Assembly: GCA_016791045.1 (NCBI GenBank)
Contig: JAEUNO010000003.1
Coordinates: 56,172 to 120,171, forward strand
DNA: 64,000 nt
Reading direction: 5' to 3'
Source: Methyloversatilis sp.
Lineage (GTDB): Bacteria > Pseudomonadota > Gammaproteobacteria > Burkholderiales > Rhodocyclaceae
Program-made: the position numbers and the translations under genes
The notes under the pieces: model-generated
Seen by the model: the letters and a program-made list of their open reading frames with translations, nothing else
Database searches by the model: none
Told to the model about the DNA's origin: nothing
In this document: in pieces, positions 1-14,628 of the stretch
Layout: each line of letters begins with the position of its first letter
Numbering within the stretch: position 1 is the stretch's first letter

Positions 1-283
<283 letters not shown>

Positions 284-286
284 GGT

Positions 287-1549
287 TCAGACGTCAAACA
301 GCAGGCGGGCCGGATCTTCCAGCGCTTCCTTCATCGTCACGAGACCGAGCACCGCCTCGCGACCGTCGATGATGCGGTGGTCGTAGGACATGGCGAGGTA
401 GTTGATCGGACGGATCACCACCTGGCCGTTTTCGGCGACCGGCCGGTCCTTGGTCGCATGCACGCCCAGAATGGCCGACTGCGGCGGGTTGATGATGGGC
501 GTCGACAGCATCGAGCCGAATACGCCGCCGTTCGAGATCGAGAACGTGCCGCCGGTCAGCTCTTCCATCGACAGCTTGCCGTCCTTCGCCTTCTGGCCGA
601 ATTCGGCGATCTTCATTTCGATGTCGGCGAAGCTCATCTGGTCGGCGTCGCGCAGGATGGGCACGACCAGACCACGCGGGCTGCCGACGGCAATGCCGAT
701 GTCGAAGAAGCCGTGATAGACGATGTCGTTGCCGTCGATCGAGGCGTTGAGCAGCGGGAACTTGCGCAGCGCCTGCAGCGCCGCCTTCACGAAGAACGAC
801 ATGAAGCCCAGCTTGACGCCGTGCGTCTTCTCGAACTTCTCGGCGTACTTCTTGCGCAGGTCCATGACCGGCTGCATGTTCACTTCATTGAACGTGGTCA
901 GGATGGCGTTCTGCGCCTGCGACTGCAGCAGGCGCTCGGCGACGCGGGCGCGCAGGCGCGACATCGGCACGCGTTGCTGCGGCCGGTCGGCCATCAGCTC
1001 TTCGAGACGGACCGGTACCGGCGGCTGCGGCAGCGCGGCGACGGCCGGTGCCGGCGCGGCAGCGGCGCGCGCCGTTGCCGGTGCGGGTACCGCGGCACCG
1101 ACGGCATCCGGCTTGGTGATGCGACCACCGCGACCGGTGCCCTGCACATCGCCACCCGCCAGACCGCGTTCGTCCATGATCTTGCGCGCGGCCGGGCTGG
1201 CCGATGCCGACGAGGATGCGCTGGCGGTCGCCACCGCGGCGGCGGCTGCGGGCGCCGCCGCAGGTGCTGCCGGTGCGGCAGCGGCCGCCGGTACCGCAGC
1301 AGCGGCCTTGCCTTCGGTGTCGATCTGCGCGATCAGCTCACCACTGGTGACTGAGGCGCCGTTCTGCTTGATGATGGCAACCAGAACGCCGGCGTCCGGC
1401 GCAGGGGTTTCAAGCACCACCTTGTCGGTTTCGATGTCGATCAGGTTTTCATCCCGGGCGACCGCTTCGCCCACTTGTTTGTGCCAGCTGACCAGCGTGG
1501 CTTCGGCCACCGATTCGGACAGCTGCGGAACCTTCACTTCGATAAGCAT
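287..1549 (-). CDS. odhB: 2-oxoglutarate dehydrogenase E2, dihydrolipoyl succinyltransferase
   Basis: The core of the 2-oxoglutarate dehydrogenase complex, transferring succinyl from the lipoyl arm to CoA. The lipoyl domain (residues 1-76) carries the lipoylation lysine K43 in ETDKVVLE. An Ala-rich hinge follows at about 80-117, then an E1/E3-binding domain around 118-155. The C-terminal acyltransferase domain ends with the catalytic SYDHRIIDG motif. The start at 1549 gives 420 aa, usual for the family; the upstream extension of the frame is Arg-rich and reads into the odhA tail. An AGGATC lies just upstream. It follows odhA by 28 bp. Confidence 0.97.
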   Translation of the reverse strand: MLIEVKVPQLSESVAEATLVSWHKQVGEAVARDENLIDIETDKVVLETPAPDAGVLVAIIKQNGASVTSGELIAQIDTEGKAAAAVPAAAAAPAAPAAAPAAAAAVATASASSSASASPAARKIMDERGLAGGDVQGTGRGGRITKPDAVGAAVPAPATARAAAAPAPAVAALPQPPVPVRLEELMADRPQQRVPMSRLRARVAERLLQSQAQNAILTTFNEVNMQPVMDLRKKYAEKFEKTHGVKLGFMSFFVKAALQALRKFPLLNASIDGNDIVYHGFFDIGIAVGSPRGLVVPILRDADQMSFADIEMKIAEFGQKAKDGKLSMEELTGGTFSISNGGVFGSMLSTPIINPPQSAILGVHATKDRPVAENGQVVIRPINYLAMSYDHRIIDGREAVLGLVTMKEALEDPARLLFDV

Positions 1550-1577
1550 TTGATCCTGTCTCCCTGTCGGGGGCGTC

Positions 1578-4397
<2,820 letters not shown>

Positions 4398-4537
4398 GAC
4401 TCGCTCCCCCGCCCGGGGTTGCCCGGGCTTGTTATGGCGATGCCCACGCGGTCGGATCCCGGCGCACCTGTCGTGCTCCGGACCCTCGCGTCTCGTGGGC
4501 GTCGAGAAGGCCTGCTGCATGCGGTTGTTCGTATTCG

Positions 4538-4564
4538 CCCTGCGGTCTCCGCATGACCGCAGGG
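4538..4564 (-). other. perfect 10-bp stem-loop between gltA and odhA
   Basis: CCCTGCGGTC at 4538-4547 pairs perfectly with GACCGCAGGG at 4555-4564 around a 7-nt loop. On the minus strand it lies about 22 nt after the gltA stop. No U-run follows, so it is more likely an mRNA-processing or stabilising element, or a weak Rho-dependent pause site, than an intrinsic terminator. Confidence 0.6.
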
Positions 4565-4586
4565 TGTGTTGCGCAGACTGCTCCGA

Positions 4587-5867
<1,281 letters not shown>

Positions 5868-5918
5868 GTCTAACCTCTTCACTTCCTCAAAATGGCCCGG
5901 ATCGACCCCGTTGCGCTC

Positions 5919-6173
5919 TCACGCTGCACGCAACAGGTCAACCATCCCCTTCAGACGCGTCTCCTCGCACTGCTCGCGTCCGCTGACAATCGCCAACAAG
6001 GTGATGTCGTCGTAATGGAGCAGTTCGAACAGCTCTGCCCTCTGGTCTTTGGTCAAGCTTTCAAGATGATGCTCGATGAAGCGCTGCAGGATCAGGTCGA
6101 GCTCCAGCAGACCGCGTCGGCAATGCCAGAGCAGTCGGCCGGGGCTGACCTGCTGATCGTTCGCGCTGTCCAT
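5919..6173 (-). CDS. sdhE: FAD assembly factor SdhE
   Basis: A small cytosolic protein (84 aa) that promotes covalent flavinylation of SdhA. The diagnostic RGxxE motif is present as RGLLE at residues 20-24, followed by the helical segment with the LLHYDD region typical of the YgfY/Cpa10-like fold. The ATG lies 2 nt after the sdhB stop, implying translational coupling. Its place between sdhB and gltA is the standard betaproteobacterial arrangement. Confidence 0.93.
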   Translation of the reverse strand: MDSANDQQVSPGRLLWHCRRGLLELDLILQRFIEHHLESLTKDQRAELFELLHYDDITLLAIVSGREQCEETRLKGMVDLLRAA

Positions 6174-6175
6174 GC

Positions 6176-6886
6176 TCAGACGGCCCGACGGACCATCATG
6201 TCCTTGATCTTGCCGATGGCGCGGGTCGGGTTCAGACCCTTCGGGCATACATCGACGCAGTTCATGATGGTATGGCAACGGAACAGTCGGTAAGGATCTT
6301 CAAGGTTGTCGAGCCGCTCGCTGGTCGCCTGATCGCGCGTGTCGGCGATGAAGCGGTAGGCCGCAAGCAGACCGGCCGGACCGACGAACTTGTCCGGATT
6401 CCACCAGAAGGACGGGCAGGATGTCGAGCAGCACGCGCACAGGATGCACTCGTACAGGCCGTTCAGCTCCTCGCGGTCTTCCGGCGACTGCAGGCGCTCG
6501 CGCTCGGGCGGGTGCTCCGGATTGATCAGGTAGGGCTTGATCGAGTGGTACTGCTTGAAGAACTGGGTCATGTCGACGATCAGGTCGCGCACGACCGGCA
6601 GGCCCGGCAGCGGGCGCAGCACGATGGGCGTGGCGATCGAATCCATGTCGGTCAGGCAGGCCAGGCCGTTCTTGCCGTTGATGTTCATGGCGTCCGAACC
6701 GCACACGCCTTCGCGACAGGAGCGGCGGAAGGACAGCGTGTCGTCCACATCCTTGAGCTTGACCAGCGCATCGAGCAGCTTGCGTTCGGTGCCGTCGAGC
6801 TCGAGCGAGATCGACTGCATGTAGGGCTTCTCGTCGCGGTCCGGGTCGTAGCGGTAGATACTGAATTCGACAGTACGGGCAGTCAT
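6176..6886 (-). CDS. sdhB: succinate dehydrogenase iron-sulfur subunit
   Basis: Carries electrons from the SdhA flavin to quinone through three Fe-S clusters. The 236-residue protein shows the [2Fe-2S] ligands in CREGVCGSD with a later C in NGLAC, and the [4Fe-4S] and [3Fe-4S] ligands in [12 protein letters not shown] and [14 protein letters not shown]. It lies 10 bp after sdhA and is coupled to sdhE. Confidence 0.97.
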   Translation of the reverse strand: MTARTVEFSIYRYDPDRDEKPYMQSISLELDGTERKLLDALVKLKDVDDTLSFRRSCREGVCGSDAMNINGKNGLACLTDMDSIATPIVLRPLPGLPVVRDLIVDMTQFFKQYHSIKPYLINPEHPPERERLQSPEDREELNGLYECILCACCSTSCPSFWWNPDKFVGPAGLLAAYRFIADTRDQATSERLDNLEDPYRLFRCHTIMNCVDVCPKGLNPTRAIGKIKDMMVRRAV

Positions 6887-6896
6887 GCTGTGATCC

Positions 6897-8684
6897 TCAG
6901 TAAGCGCGCTTCTTCAGCGCGATGGTGTCAACGGTCAGCGGCGTCATGTTCACCGGCTTGTAGTCGAGCTTGTTGCCGTCGCGGTACCACAGCGTGTGCT
7001 TGAGCCAGTTGGCGTCATCGCGGCCGTCCGGAAACTCAGGGCTGTCGATCGCGTCGTCACGCACGTGGGCGCCGCGCGATTCGGTGCGCGCGTTGGCCGA
7101 CACGATGGTCGCCTTGGCGACTTCGATCAGGTTGTCCAGTTCGAGCGCTTCGAGCCGCGCCGTATTGAATACCTTGGACTTGTCCTTGATCTCGGTGCTG
7201 GCGACCTGCTGCTCGATCTCGGTGATCTTGCTGACACCTTCCTCCAGCATGTGCTTGAAGCGGAACACGCCGCAGTGTGCCTGCATCGTGCGCTGCATCG
7301 CCAGCCGGGTCGCGCCGACGGCCGTGCCGCCGGTCTGCGTGTCGAGCCGGTTCAGGCGCGACAGCGAGTAGTCGGCCGCATTGGCCGGCAGGGGCTTGTG
7401 TGCCACCGGTTGCGCCTTGATGAACTCGACCATCGACTCGCCGGACGACTTGCCGAACACCAGCAGGTCGAGCAGCGAATTCGTGCCCAGGCGATTGGCG
7501 CCATGCACCGAGGCGCAGGCGCACTCGCCGGCGGCGTAGAAACCGGGCACCGGCTCGCTCGGGTTGCCGTTCTTCGGCATCACGACTTCGCCGTGGTAAT
7601 TGGTCGGAATGCCGCCCATCTGGTAGTGACAGGTCGGCACCACCGGCAACGGTTCCTTGATCGCGTCGACACCGGCGAACTGGATGCCGATTTCGCGGAT
7701 GCCCGGCAGGCGCTTCATGATGGTCGCCGGATCGAGGTGGGTGATGTCGAGCATCACGTGATCCTTGTTCGGACCACAGCCGCGACCTTCGTTGATTTCG
7801 GTCACCATGGCACGCGACACCACGTCGCGCGACGCCAGATCCTTGGCGTTCGGCGCATAGCGCTCCATGAAGCGCTCGCCATCGGAGTTGCGCAGGATGC
7901 CGCCTTCGCCACGCACGCCCTCGGTGATCAGCACGCCCGCGCCGGCCACGCCGGTCGGGTGGAACTGCCAGAATTCCATGTCTTCCAGCGGTATGCCGGC
8001 GCGCGCCGCCATGCCCACGCCGTCACCGGTGTTGATGAAGGCATTGGTCGAGCTGTAGTAGATGCGGCCGGCGCCGCCGGTGGCAAACAGCACCGCCTTG
8101 GCGTGGAAAATGTAAACCTCGCCCGATTCCATTTCCATCGCCGTCACGCCGACCACGTCGCCCGCGTCGTCGCGGATCAGGTCGAGCGCCATCCATTCGA
8201 TGAAGAACTGGGTGTTGGCCTGCACGTTGCGCTGATACATCGCGTGCAGCATCGCGTGACCGGTACGGTCGGCAGCCGCACAGGAGCGGCGCACCGGCTT
8301 TTCGCCGAAATTCGACATGTGACCGCCGAACGGACGCTGATAGATCTTGCCGCTGTCGAGGCGATCGAACGGCATGCCGTAATGTTCGAGCTCGATGACG
8401 ACTTCGTTGGCCTTGCGGCACATGAATTCGATCGCGTCCTGGTCGCCGAGCCAGTCTGAGCCCTTGACCGTGTCGTACATGTGCCAGTGCCAGTGGTCTT
8501 CCTCGGAATTGCCGAGCGAGGCGGCCACGCCGCCCTGCGCCGCCACGGTGTGGGAACGGGTCGGAAACACCTTCGAAAGCACGGCCGTACGAAGACCGGC
8601 TTCCGACAGCTGGATCGCGGCACGCAGACCTGCGCCGCCGGCACCGACGATGACTGCATCAAACTTGCGAATGGGTACGCTCAC
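6897..8684 (-). CDS. sdhA: succinate dehydrogenase flavoprotein subunit
   Basis: Oxidises succinate to fumarate with covalently bound FAD. The N-terminus has the FAD-binding [10 protein letters not shown] motif at about residues 12-21. The SHTVAAQGG segment carries the histidine that attaches FAD. The active-site region [21 protein letters not shown] and the [13 protein letters not shown] motif are intact. At 595 aa it is full length. Its start directly abuts the sdhD stop. Confidence 0.97.
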   Translation of the reverse strand: MSVPIRKFDAVIVGAGGAGLRAAIQLSEAGLRTAVLSKVFPTRSHTVAAQGGVAASLGNSEEDHWHWHMYDTVKGSDWLGDQDAIEFMCRKANEVVIELEHYGMPFDRLDSGKIYQRPFGGHMSNFGEKPVRRSCAAADRTGHAMLHAMYQRNVQANTQFFIEWMALDLIRDDAGDVVGVTAMEMESGEVYIFHAKAVLFATGGAGRIYYSSTNAFINTGDGVGMAARAGIPLEDMEFWQFHPTGVAGAGVLITEGVRGEGGILRNSDGERFMERYAPNAKDLASRDVVSRAMVTEINEGRGCGPNKDHVMLDITHLDPATIMKRLPGIREIGIQFAGVDAIKEPLPVVPTCHYQMGGIPTNYHGEVVMPKNGNPSEPVPGFYAAGECACASVHGANRLGTNSLLDLLVFGKSSGESMVEFIKAQPVAHKPLPANAADYSLSRLNRLDTQTGGTAVGATRLAMQRTMQAHCGVFRFKHMLEEGVSKITEIEQQVASTEIKDKSKVFNTARLEALELDNLIEVAKATIVSANARTESRGAHVRDDAIDSPEFPDGRDDANWLKHTLWYRDGNKLDYKPVNMTPLTVDTIALKKRAY

Positions 8685-9029
8685 TTACAGTCTCCACAAA
8701 ACTTGCGCTGCCCAGCCCAGATAGCCGATCAGCAACAGCAGGGTCACCGCGTGCAGCACGAGGCGCACGCTGGTGGGCTTGATGTAGTCCATGTAGATGT
8801 CGCGCACGCCGACCCAGGCGTGGTACATCAGCGACGCGAAGAACAGGAAGGTCGCGAAACGCATGAACCCACCGGCGAACAGACCACGCCAGTTGTCGTA
8901 GTTCAATTCGCCCATGAAAAGCACGCCAACGGCGAATATCAATGTGTACACCGCCATCACGACGGCAGTGATGCGCTGGCCCAGCCAGTCCTTCAGCCCG
9001 TAATGGGCACCGACAACAACCCGAGTCAC
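8685..9029 (-). CDS. sdhD: succinate dehydrogenase membrane anchor subunit D
   Basis: A small membrane anchor (114 aa) that with SdhC binds haem b and ubiquinone. Three transmembrane helices are visible, and the segment YHAWVGVRDIYMDYIK holds the haem-ligand histidine and the conserved Asp/Tyr of the quinone site. I place the start at a GTG overlapping the sdhC TGA (GTGA), which fits the N-terminus of the family; longer readings of this frame run through sdhC. Confidence 0.9.
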   Translation of the reverse strand: MTRVVVGAHYGLKDWLGQRITAVVMAVYTLIFAVGVLFMGELNYDNWRGLFAGGFMRFATFLFFASLMYHAWVGVRDIYMDYIKPTSVRLVLHAVTLLLLIGYLGWAAQVLWRL

Positions 9030-9412
9030 CACAGTTTCACCCCCAGAATCACGGTAAGCGTCAAGCTCACAACCAGCACGGCCACCGAACTCTTGCGCGC
9101 GGCAGCCAGTTCCAGTCCCTGGTGCATGTCGAGCAGCAGGAATCGGATGCCGGCGCAGAAGTGGTGCAGATAGGCCCACATGAGGCCCAGCAAAAGGAGT
9201 TTGGCCAGCGGGTGACCCACCACCGCGCTGAAGGTGTCGAAGGTTTCCGGCGAACCGAGGCTGGCGGCGAACAGCCACAGCAGAAGCGGCAGGCAGAGGA
9301 ACAGCCCGGCACCGCTGACCCGGTGCAGGATGGACACGATGCCCGGGATCGGCAGCCGTATTGCGGTCAGCTGCAGGTGTTTCGGTCGGGTCTTGCTGGC
9401 TGTATTGGCCAT
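9026..9412 (-). CDS. sdhC: succinate dehydrogenase cytochrome b556 subunit C
   Basis: Membrane subunit of complex II, 128 aa. The family signature RPKHLQLTAIRLPIPGIVSILHRVSG lies near the N-terminus, where S and R contribute to the quinone site. The HHFCAGIRFLLLDMH segment contains the haem-coordinating histidine. Three hydrophobic helices are evident. The ATG at 9412 has AGGAGA about 10 nt upstream; the frame is open further upstream but reads back into gntR. Confidence 0.93.
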   Translation of the reverse strand: MANTASKTRPKHLQLTAIRLPIPGIVSILHRVSGAGLFLCLPLLLWLFAASLGSPETFDTFSAVVGHPLAKLLLLGLMWAYLHHFCAGIRFLLLDMHQGLELAAARKSSVAVLVVSLTLTVILGVKLW

Positions 9413-9468
9413 CTGGCTCGCTCTCCTAGAATGATCGTGTGGCAGGAAACGGGATTGCGCCGGGTCTG

Positions 9469-10197
9469 CTAACTCAGTGTGTTCAGGTAATAGTGGTCGG
9501 CGGTGGAGCACAGGCCGCGCCGCCACTCGACCGGTTCGTCATCGTAGGTATAGGCCACGCGCTCGACCGACAGCAGCGGCGTGTTTTCCTGCACCTCGAG
9601 GTATTCGGCGCTCTGGCGGTCCGCCGGCACGGCGCGCAGGCGTTCCTCGGCGCGCACCATGCGCACGCCGAAGCGCGTTTCGAAGAAGGAGTACAGGGAG
9701 CCCTGGTGTTCCTTGAGCACATCGAGGTTGAGCCCGGGAAACAGGTCTCCGCGCAGATAGATTTCGTCTATGACGACCGGCTTGCCGGCGAACTTGAGCA
9801 ATCGGCGCACGATGATGATCTGCGACCCCACCTCGACATTCAGCGTCCGGGCCACTTCCTGACCCGCGCGGGCGCGCCAGCATTCGAGCGGCACGCTCTG
9901 CGACGTCTCGATGCCGCCGTTGATGGGGGCAAGACGGAGAAAACGGAAGAAGGCGCGTGGATCGTGATGCGTCGCAACAAAGGTCCCCTTGCCCTGTTTG
10001 CGTACCAGCAGATTGTCGGCCGCCATCTCGTCGATGGCCTTGCGCACCGTACCCTGACTCACGCTGAAGCGCTGCGCCAGTTCGGTTTCGCTCGGTATCG
10101 ACTCACCCGGACGCCATTCGCCGCTCTGCAGCGCCTGCGTCAGCAGCACACGTATCTGGCGATACAGCGGACTGAACGTTGGGGATTCCTGTGCCAT
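9469..10197 (-). CDS. GntR-family (HutC subfamily) transcriptional regulator
   Basis: A likely repressor of 242 aa. The N-terminal winged helix-turn-helix (residues 10-75) contains the family motif [20 protein letters not shown] and the wing GKGTFV. The C-terminal part (about 90-235) is a UTRA ligand-binding domain of the HutC subfamily, with [19 protein letters not shown] close to the end. It is the first gene of the sdh-gltA-odh unit, 56 bp before sdhC and divergent from mdh, so control of TCA genes by a dicarboxylate or related effector is a reasonable inference. The effector cannot be read from the sequence. Confidence 0.9.
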   Translation of the reverse strand: MAQESPTFSPLYRQIRVLLTQALQSGEWRPGESIPSETELAQRFSVSQGTVRKAIDEMAADNLLVRKQGKGTFVATHHDPRAFFRFLRLAPINGGIETSQSVPLECWRARAGQEVARTLNVEVGSQIIIVRRLLKFAGKPVVIDEIYLRGDLFPGLNLDVLKEHQGSLYSFFETRFGVRMVRAEERLRAVPADRQSAEYLEVQENTPLLSVERVAYTYDDEPVEWRRGLCSTADHYYLNTLS

Positions 10198-10248
10198 GCA
10201 ACAATTTCAGCACAGAAATCCGATCACGTCTACAAGGTGTCTCATGTC

Positions 10249-10263
10249 TTATATATGATATAA
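10249..10263. promoter_or_regulatory. AT-rich palindrome, candidate GntR operator
   Basis: TTATAT and ATATAA form an inverted repeat around ATG in an otherwise GC-rich 221-bp divergent region between gntR and mdh. HutC-type GntR regulators bind short AT-containing palindromes, so autoregulation and control of mdh from here is plausible. The element could also be part of a promoter for gntR. Confidence 0.45.
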
Positions 10264-10332
10264 ATCGAACCCGCGCTGACAGGCGCCCGGAAACCGGCCC
10301 CGTCCGGATCCGGGACGACTGTTTTGTGCTGT

Positions 10333-10361
10333 GTGTCAAAACACTGCAGGTCGGCCATAAT
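10333..10361 (+). promoter_or_regulatory. possible sigma-70 promoter of mdh
   Basis: GTGTCA (10333-10338) and CATAAT (10356-10361) are separated by 17 nt and lie about 58 nt upstream of the mdh ATG. The match to the -35 consensus is 4 of 6 and to the -10 consensus 5 of 6. The palindrome at 10249-10263 lies about 70 nt further upstream. Confidence 0.4.
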
Positions 10362-10418
10362 CCTGCCGCGCACAACGCACTTTTACGCACCCGTCCCATC
10401 CTCATCCAGGAGACTCAC

Positions 10419-11411
<993 letters not shown>

Positions 11412-11434
11412 TCCGTCAGGCTTGAAACAGAAGA

Positions 11435-11462
11435 AGCGGCCCGGTAACGTGGCCGCTTTTTT
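11435..11462 (+). terminator. intrinsic terminator of mdh
   Basis: AGCGGCC (11435-11441) pairs perfectly with GGCCGCT (11451-11457) around a 9-nt loop and runs into six T residues. The next gene starts only 18 nt further on. Confidence 0.9.
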
Positions 11463-11480
11463 GTTGCCCGGACATCCCGC

Positions 11481-12476
11481 ATGACCTCAGCCGCGCCGGT
11501 TCATCCACGCGACGTCCTCTATCAGGGCGAGCGGGCCTTCCCCATTCTCCCGGCCGTCGATCACTACGCCGGCTCGGAAAAGCTGATGCGCAAGGCGCTC
11601 GCGCTGCAAGGCGAACGGGGCCCGGTGTTCGACCTCACCTGCGACTGCGAAGACGGTGCCGCTGCCGGCAACGAGGACGCACATCGCCTGCTGTGTGCGG
11701 CCATCATCAATGATGCCGACAACCTGTACGGGCGGATCGGCGTGCGCATCCACGACGTCACGCATGCGCAGTGGAAAGCCGACATGGAAGTGCTGGTCGG
11801 CGAAGCTGGCGACCGCCTGGCTTTCATCACGCTGCCCAAGGCGCGCTCCGCCGACGATGTGCGCACCCAGCTCGACTGGCTGCGCACCTGCGAAACGCTG
11901 GCCGGCGTGAAGCGCGCGATTCCGGTGCATGTGCTGATCGAAAGCCATGGCGCGCTGCATCAGGTGTGGGACATCGCACGCCTCGACCGCGTCGAATCGC
12001 TCGATCTCGGGCTGATGGATTTCGTCAGTGCCCATCACGGCGCGCTGCCGGGCGACGCGATGAAAAGCCCGAAGCAGTTCGAGCACCCGATCATCGTCCG
12101 CGCCAAGTGCGAAATCGCCGCTGCGGCGCATGGATGCGGGGTGGTGCCGACGCACAACGTCACCACCGAAATCCGCGACATCGAACACATCCGGCGCGAC
12201 GCCGAACGGGCGCGCCACGATTTCGGCTTCATGCGCATGTGGAGCATCCATCCGAACCAGATCGAGCCTATCCTGAGCGCCATGCGACCGGATTTCAGCG
12301 AAGTCGAAGACGCGATCGCCATCCTGTGCGCGGCGCAGGACGCGAGCTGGGGGCCGACGCGCCACCGCGACACGCTGCACGATCGCGCGTCCTACCGCTA
12401 CTTCTGGGAGCTGCTGGCGCGTGCCCACGCCACCGGAATGGCCCTGCCGGACGCGGTGCGACAACGTTTTTTCTGA
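11481..12476 (+). CDS. HpcH/HpaI (CitE-like) aldolase/lyase
   Basis: A 331-aa member of the CitE/malyl-CoA lyase-like TIM-barrel family, which cleaves or condenses acyl-CoA or 2-oxoacid substrates using Mg2+. Visible features are the FDLTCDCEDGAAAGNE acidic motif near residues 50-65, RIGVRIHD, ITLPKARS, and the VLIESHGALHQVWDIA strand with the metal-binding glutamate. The substrate is not known. Its position after mdh, and the use of malate- or CoA-linked substrates in the family, suggest a C4-acid role, but that is inference. The ATG lies 18 nt after the mdh terminator and has no clear ribosome-binding site. Confidence 0.85.
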   Translation: MTSAAPVHPRDVLYQGERAFPILPAVDHYAGSEKLMRKALALQGERGPVFDLTCDCEDGAAAGNEDAHRLLCAAIINDADNLYGRIGVRIHDVTHAQWKADMEVLVGEAGDRLAFITLPKARSADDVRTQLDWLRTCETLAGVKRAIPVHVLIESHGALHQVWDIARLDRVESLDLGLMDFVSAHHGALPGDAMKSPKQFEHPIIVRAKCEIAAAAHGCGVVPTHNVTTEIRDIEHIRRDAERARHDFGFMRMWSIHPNQIEPILSAMRPDFSEVEDAIAILCAAQDASWGPTRHRDTLHDRASYRYFWELLARAHATGMALPDAVRQRFF

Positions 12477-12482
12477 TCCCCC

Positions 12483-13376
12483 ATGCCGACCAGTCCGCCC
12501 CGTACCCGTGAATGCGCCGTGCTGTTTGCCGATCTGGTCGGCAGCACCCAGCTTTACGAACGCATGGGCGACACGGCCGCGTTCGCGCTGATCGACCGCT
12601 GCCTGCGCACCATGTGCGATTCGGTGATCGGCAGTTCGGGTACCGTCATCAAGATGACCGGCGACGGTCTGCTGGCGGTGTTCCGCGCCTGCGACCACGC
12701 AGCCGAAACCACGCTGGCCATCCATCGCGACATCGACAGCCTGCCGCTGGCCAAGCACTTTTCACTCGGCGTCCGCACCGGCTTCCACTTCGGCCCGGTG
12801 GTCGAATCGGGCAACGACATCTATGGCGAGTCGGTGAATATCGCGGCCCGACTGTCGGAACTGGCCAGCCACGGCCGCGCCATCGTATCGACCGAAGCGG
12901 CCGTGCGGCTGAGCGAACACTGGCAGCCGAAGATCCGCCCGATGCCGCCGCGCGTCGTCAAGGGCGTCGCGCGCTCGGTCGAACTGTGCGAAATGCGCTG
13001 CGAACATTCCGACCATGTCACCCACATCGGCGGCCTGACGATGAGCAGCGGCCGCGTCGAAATGCGCGTCTATCACGGCGGCCGCGTCTGGCTGCTGGGC
13101 GATGAACACCCGCGGCTGCGCATGGGGCGCGACATCGATGTCGACATCGGCATCAAGGACGCGCGCGCGTCTCGCCAGCACTGCGACCTCGAATTCAGGC
13201 GCGATCGCTTCGTGCTGACCGACCGCTCGAGCAACGGCACCTTCGTCACCATCGAAGGCCGGCAGGAATTCGCGCTGACCCGCGAAGAAGTGGTCATCGA
13301 CGGCCACGGCTGGCTGGCTTTCGGCTCGCCGCGCAGCGCGGCGAGCGATGTGGTCGAATTCTTCTGCCTCGGCTGA
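12483..13376 (+). CDS. class III nucleotidyl cyclase with C-terminal FHA domain
   Basis: This 297-residue protein has a class III cyclase catalytic domain (about 8-175) and an FHA phosphopeptide-binding domain (about 200-285). The cyclase residues look complete: metal-binding D17 and D61, K57 and D112 for base recognition, N119 and R123 for the transition state. The FHA motif is present (G215-R216, S230-R231-x-H233, S249-S250-N251-G252). Production of cAMP under control of a phosphoprotein partner is inferred. No membrane segment is present. It starts 6 nt after the CitE-like gene with no strong Shine-Dalgarno, suggesting coupling. Confidence 0.88.
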   Translation: MPTSPPRTRECAVLFADLVGSTQLYERMGDTAAFALIDRCLRTMCDSVIGSSGTVIKMTGDGLLAVFRACDHAAETTLAIHRDIDSLPLAKHFSLGVRTGFHFGPVVESGNDIYGESVNIAARLSELASHGRAIVSTEAAVRLSEHWQPKIRPMPPRVVKGVARSVELCEMRCEHSDHVTHIGGLTMSSGRVEMRVYHGGRVWLLGDEHPRLRMGRDIDVDIGIKDARASRQHCDLEFRRDRFVLTDRSSNGTFVTIEGRQEFALTREEVVIDGHGWLAFGSPRSAASDVVEFFCLG

Positions 13377-13430
13377 TCGCGCCGAACCGGCGGCGTATCC
13401 TCAGCGACTTGTGCAGACCGGAAGGCTTTG

Positions 13431-14609
13431 ATGGACCACGCCCGAAAGTATCTTCTCGCCACCCGCGCGATTCATGGCCACACCGCAGATGACGCCTACG
13501 GCAGTCCTTACCCGCCGATCTACAACACCACCACCTTCGGTTTCGATTCGACGGCCGACCTGCTCGACGTGATCGACGGCCGCACGCGCGGCGGGCTGTA
13601 CACGCGTTACGGGCTGAACCCGACGATCATCGCGCTGGAAGAGACGCTGGCCGGTCTCGAGTCGGCCGAGGCCGCGTGGGTGTTCTCCTCCGGCATGGCG
13701 GCGCTGAGCGCGCTGTTCCTGACGCACGGCCGCGCAGGCATCGTCTGCGTCGGTGATGCCTACGGCGGCACGCTGGAATTGCTGGAACAGCAGTTGCCCG
13801 GTCTCGGGCTGCGCACGCACTGCATCCTCGGCAATGAGGGTGACAAGCTGGATGCCCTGCTCGCAGACGGCGTGAAGCTGGTGTTCTTCGAAACGCCAAC
13901 CAATCCGACGCTGGACATCGTCGACATCCGCGCCATGGCTGCCAGGGCGCATGCGCACGGCGCACGGGTCGCCATCGACAACACCTTCGCCTCGCCGGTG
14001 AACCAGCGTCCGCTGGAACTGGGCGCGGACCTCGTGATGCACAGCGCGACCAAATATCTGGGCGGTCACAGCGATCTCACCGCCGGCGTCCTGATGGGCA
14101 GCAAGGCGCTGCTCGAACCGGTGTGGGCCTGGCGCAAGAACCTCGGCACCGTGCCGTCACCGGAAACCGCCGCGCTGCTGTCGCGCAGCCTGCGCACGCT
14201 GGTCGTGCGCGTGCGCCAGCACAATGCCAATGCACAGGCGGTGGCCGAGGCCATGGCGCGTCACCCGAAGATCGCTCGCGTGCACTATCCGGGCCTGCCG
14301 GATGCGCCGGGCCACGGACTGGCGAAGGCGCAGATGGACGGCTTCGGCGGCATGTTGAGCATCGTCGTGCGCGGCGACGGCCGCGAAGCCACCCGCGTCG
14401 CAGATCGCCTGCGCCTGATCAGGCTGGCGCCCAGCCTGGGCGGCGTCGAAAGTCTGGTCACCCAGCCCTGCACCACCACCCATCACGGCCTCGCACCGGA
14501 GGAGCGCGCCCGACGCGGCATTCCGGACGCGATGCTGCGGCTGTCCATCGGTATCGAAGACGCCGATGACCTGATCGCGGATCTGCAGCAGGCACTGGGC
14601 GACGCCTAG
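13431..14609 (+). CDS. trans-sulfuration PLP enzyme (cystathionine synthase/lyase family)
   Basis: A 392-aa PLP-dependent enzyme of the Cys/Met metabolism family. The lysine that forms the Schiff base is in SATKYLGGHSD. YTRYGLNPT, GDAYGGTLELL, FFETPTNPTLDI and SLGGVESLVTQP are family motifs. Cystathionine gamma-synthase, beta-lyase, gamma-lyase and O-acyl-homoserine sulfhydrylase cannot be told apart by eye. The ATG at 13431 has GGAAGG about 6 nt upstream; an adjacent TTG is a less likely start. It ends 20 bp from the convergent photolyase. Confidence 0.9.
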   Translation: MDHARKYLLATRAIHGHTADDAYGSPYPPIYNTTTFGFDSTADLLDVIDGRTRGGLYTRYGLNPTIIALEETLAGLESAEAAWVFSSGMAALSALFLTHGRAGIVCVGDAYGGTLELLEQQLPGLGLRTHCILGNEGDKLDALLADGVKLVFFETPTNPTLDIVDIRAMAARAHAHGARVAIDNTFASPVNQRPLELGADLVMHSATKYLGGHSDLTAGVLMGSKALLEPVWAWRKNLGTVPSPETAALLSRSLRTLVVRVRQHNANAQAVAEAMARHPKIARVHYPGLPDAPGHGLAKAQMDGFGGMLSIVVRGDGREATRVADRLRLIRLAPSLGGVESLVTQPCTTTHHGLAPEERARRGIPDAMLRLSIGIEDADDLIADLQQALGDA

Positions 14610-14628
14610 TGCAGGTGCGTGACTTGCC

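Noticed and set aside
9026-9526. sdhC start about 38 codons upstream
   Set aside because: The extension is Arg/His-rich and overlaps gntR; the ATG at 9412 has a good ribosome-binding site and the family N-terminus.
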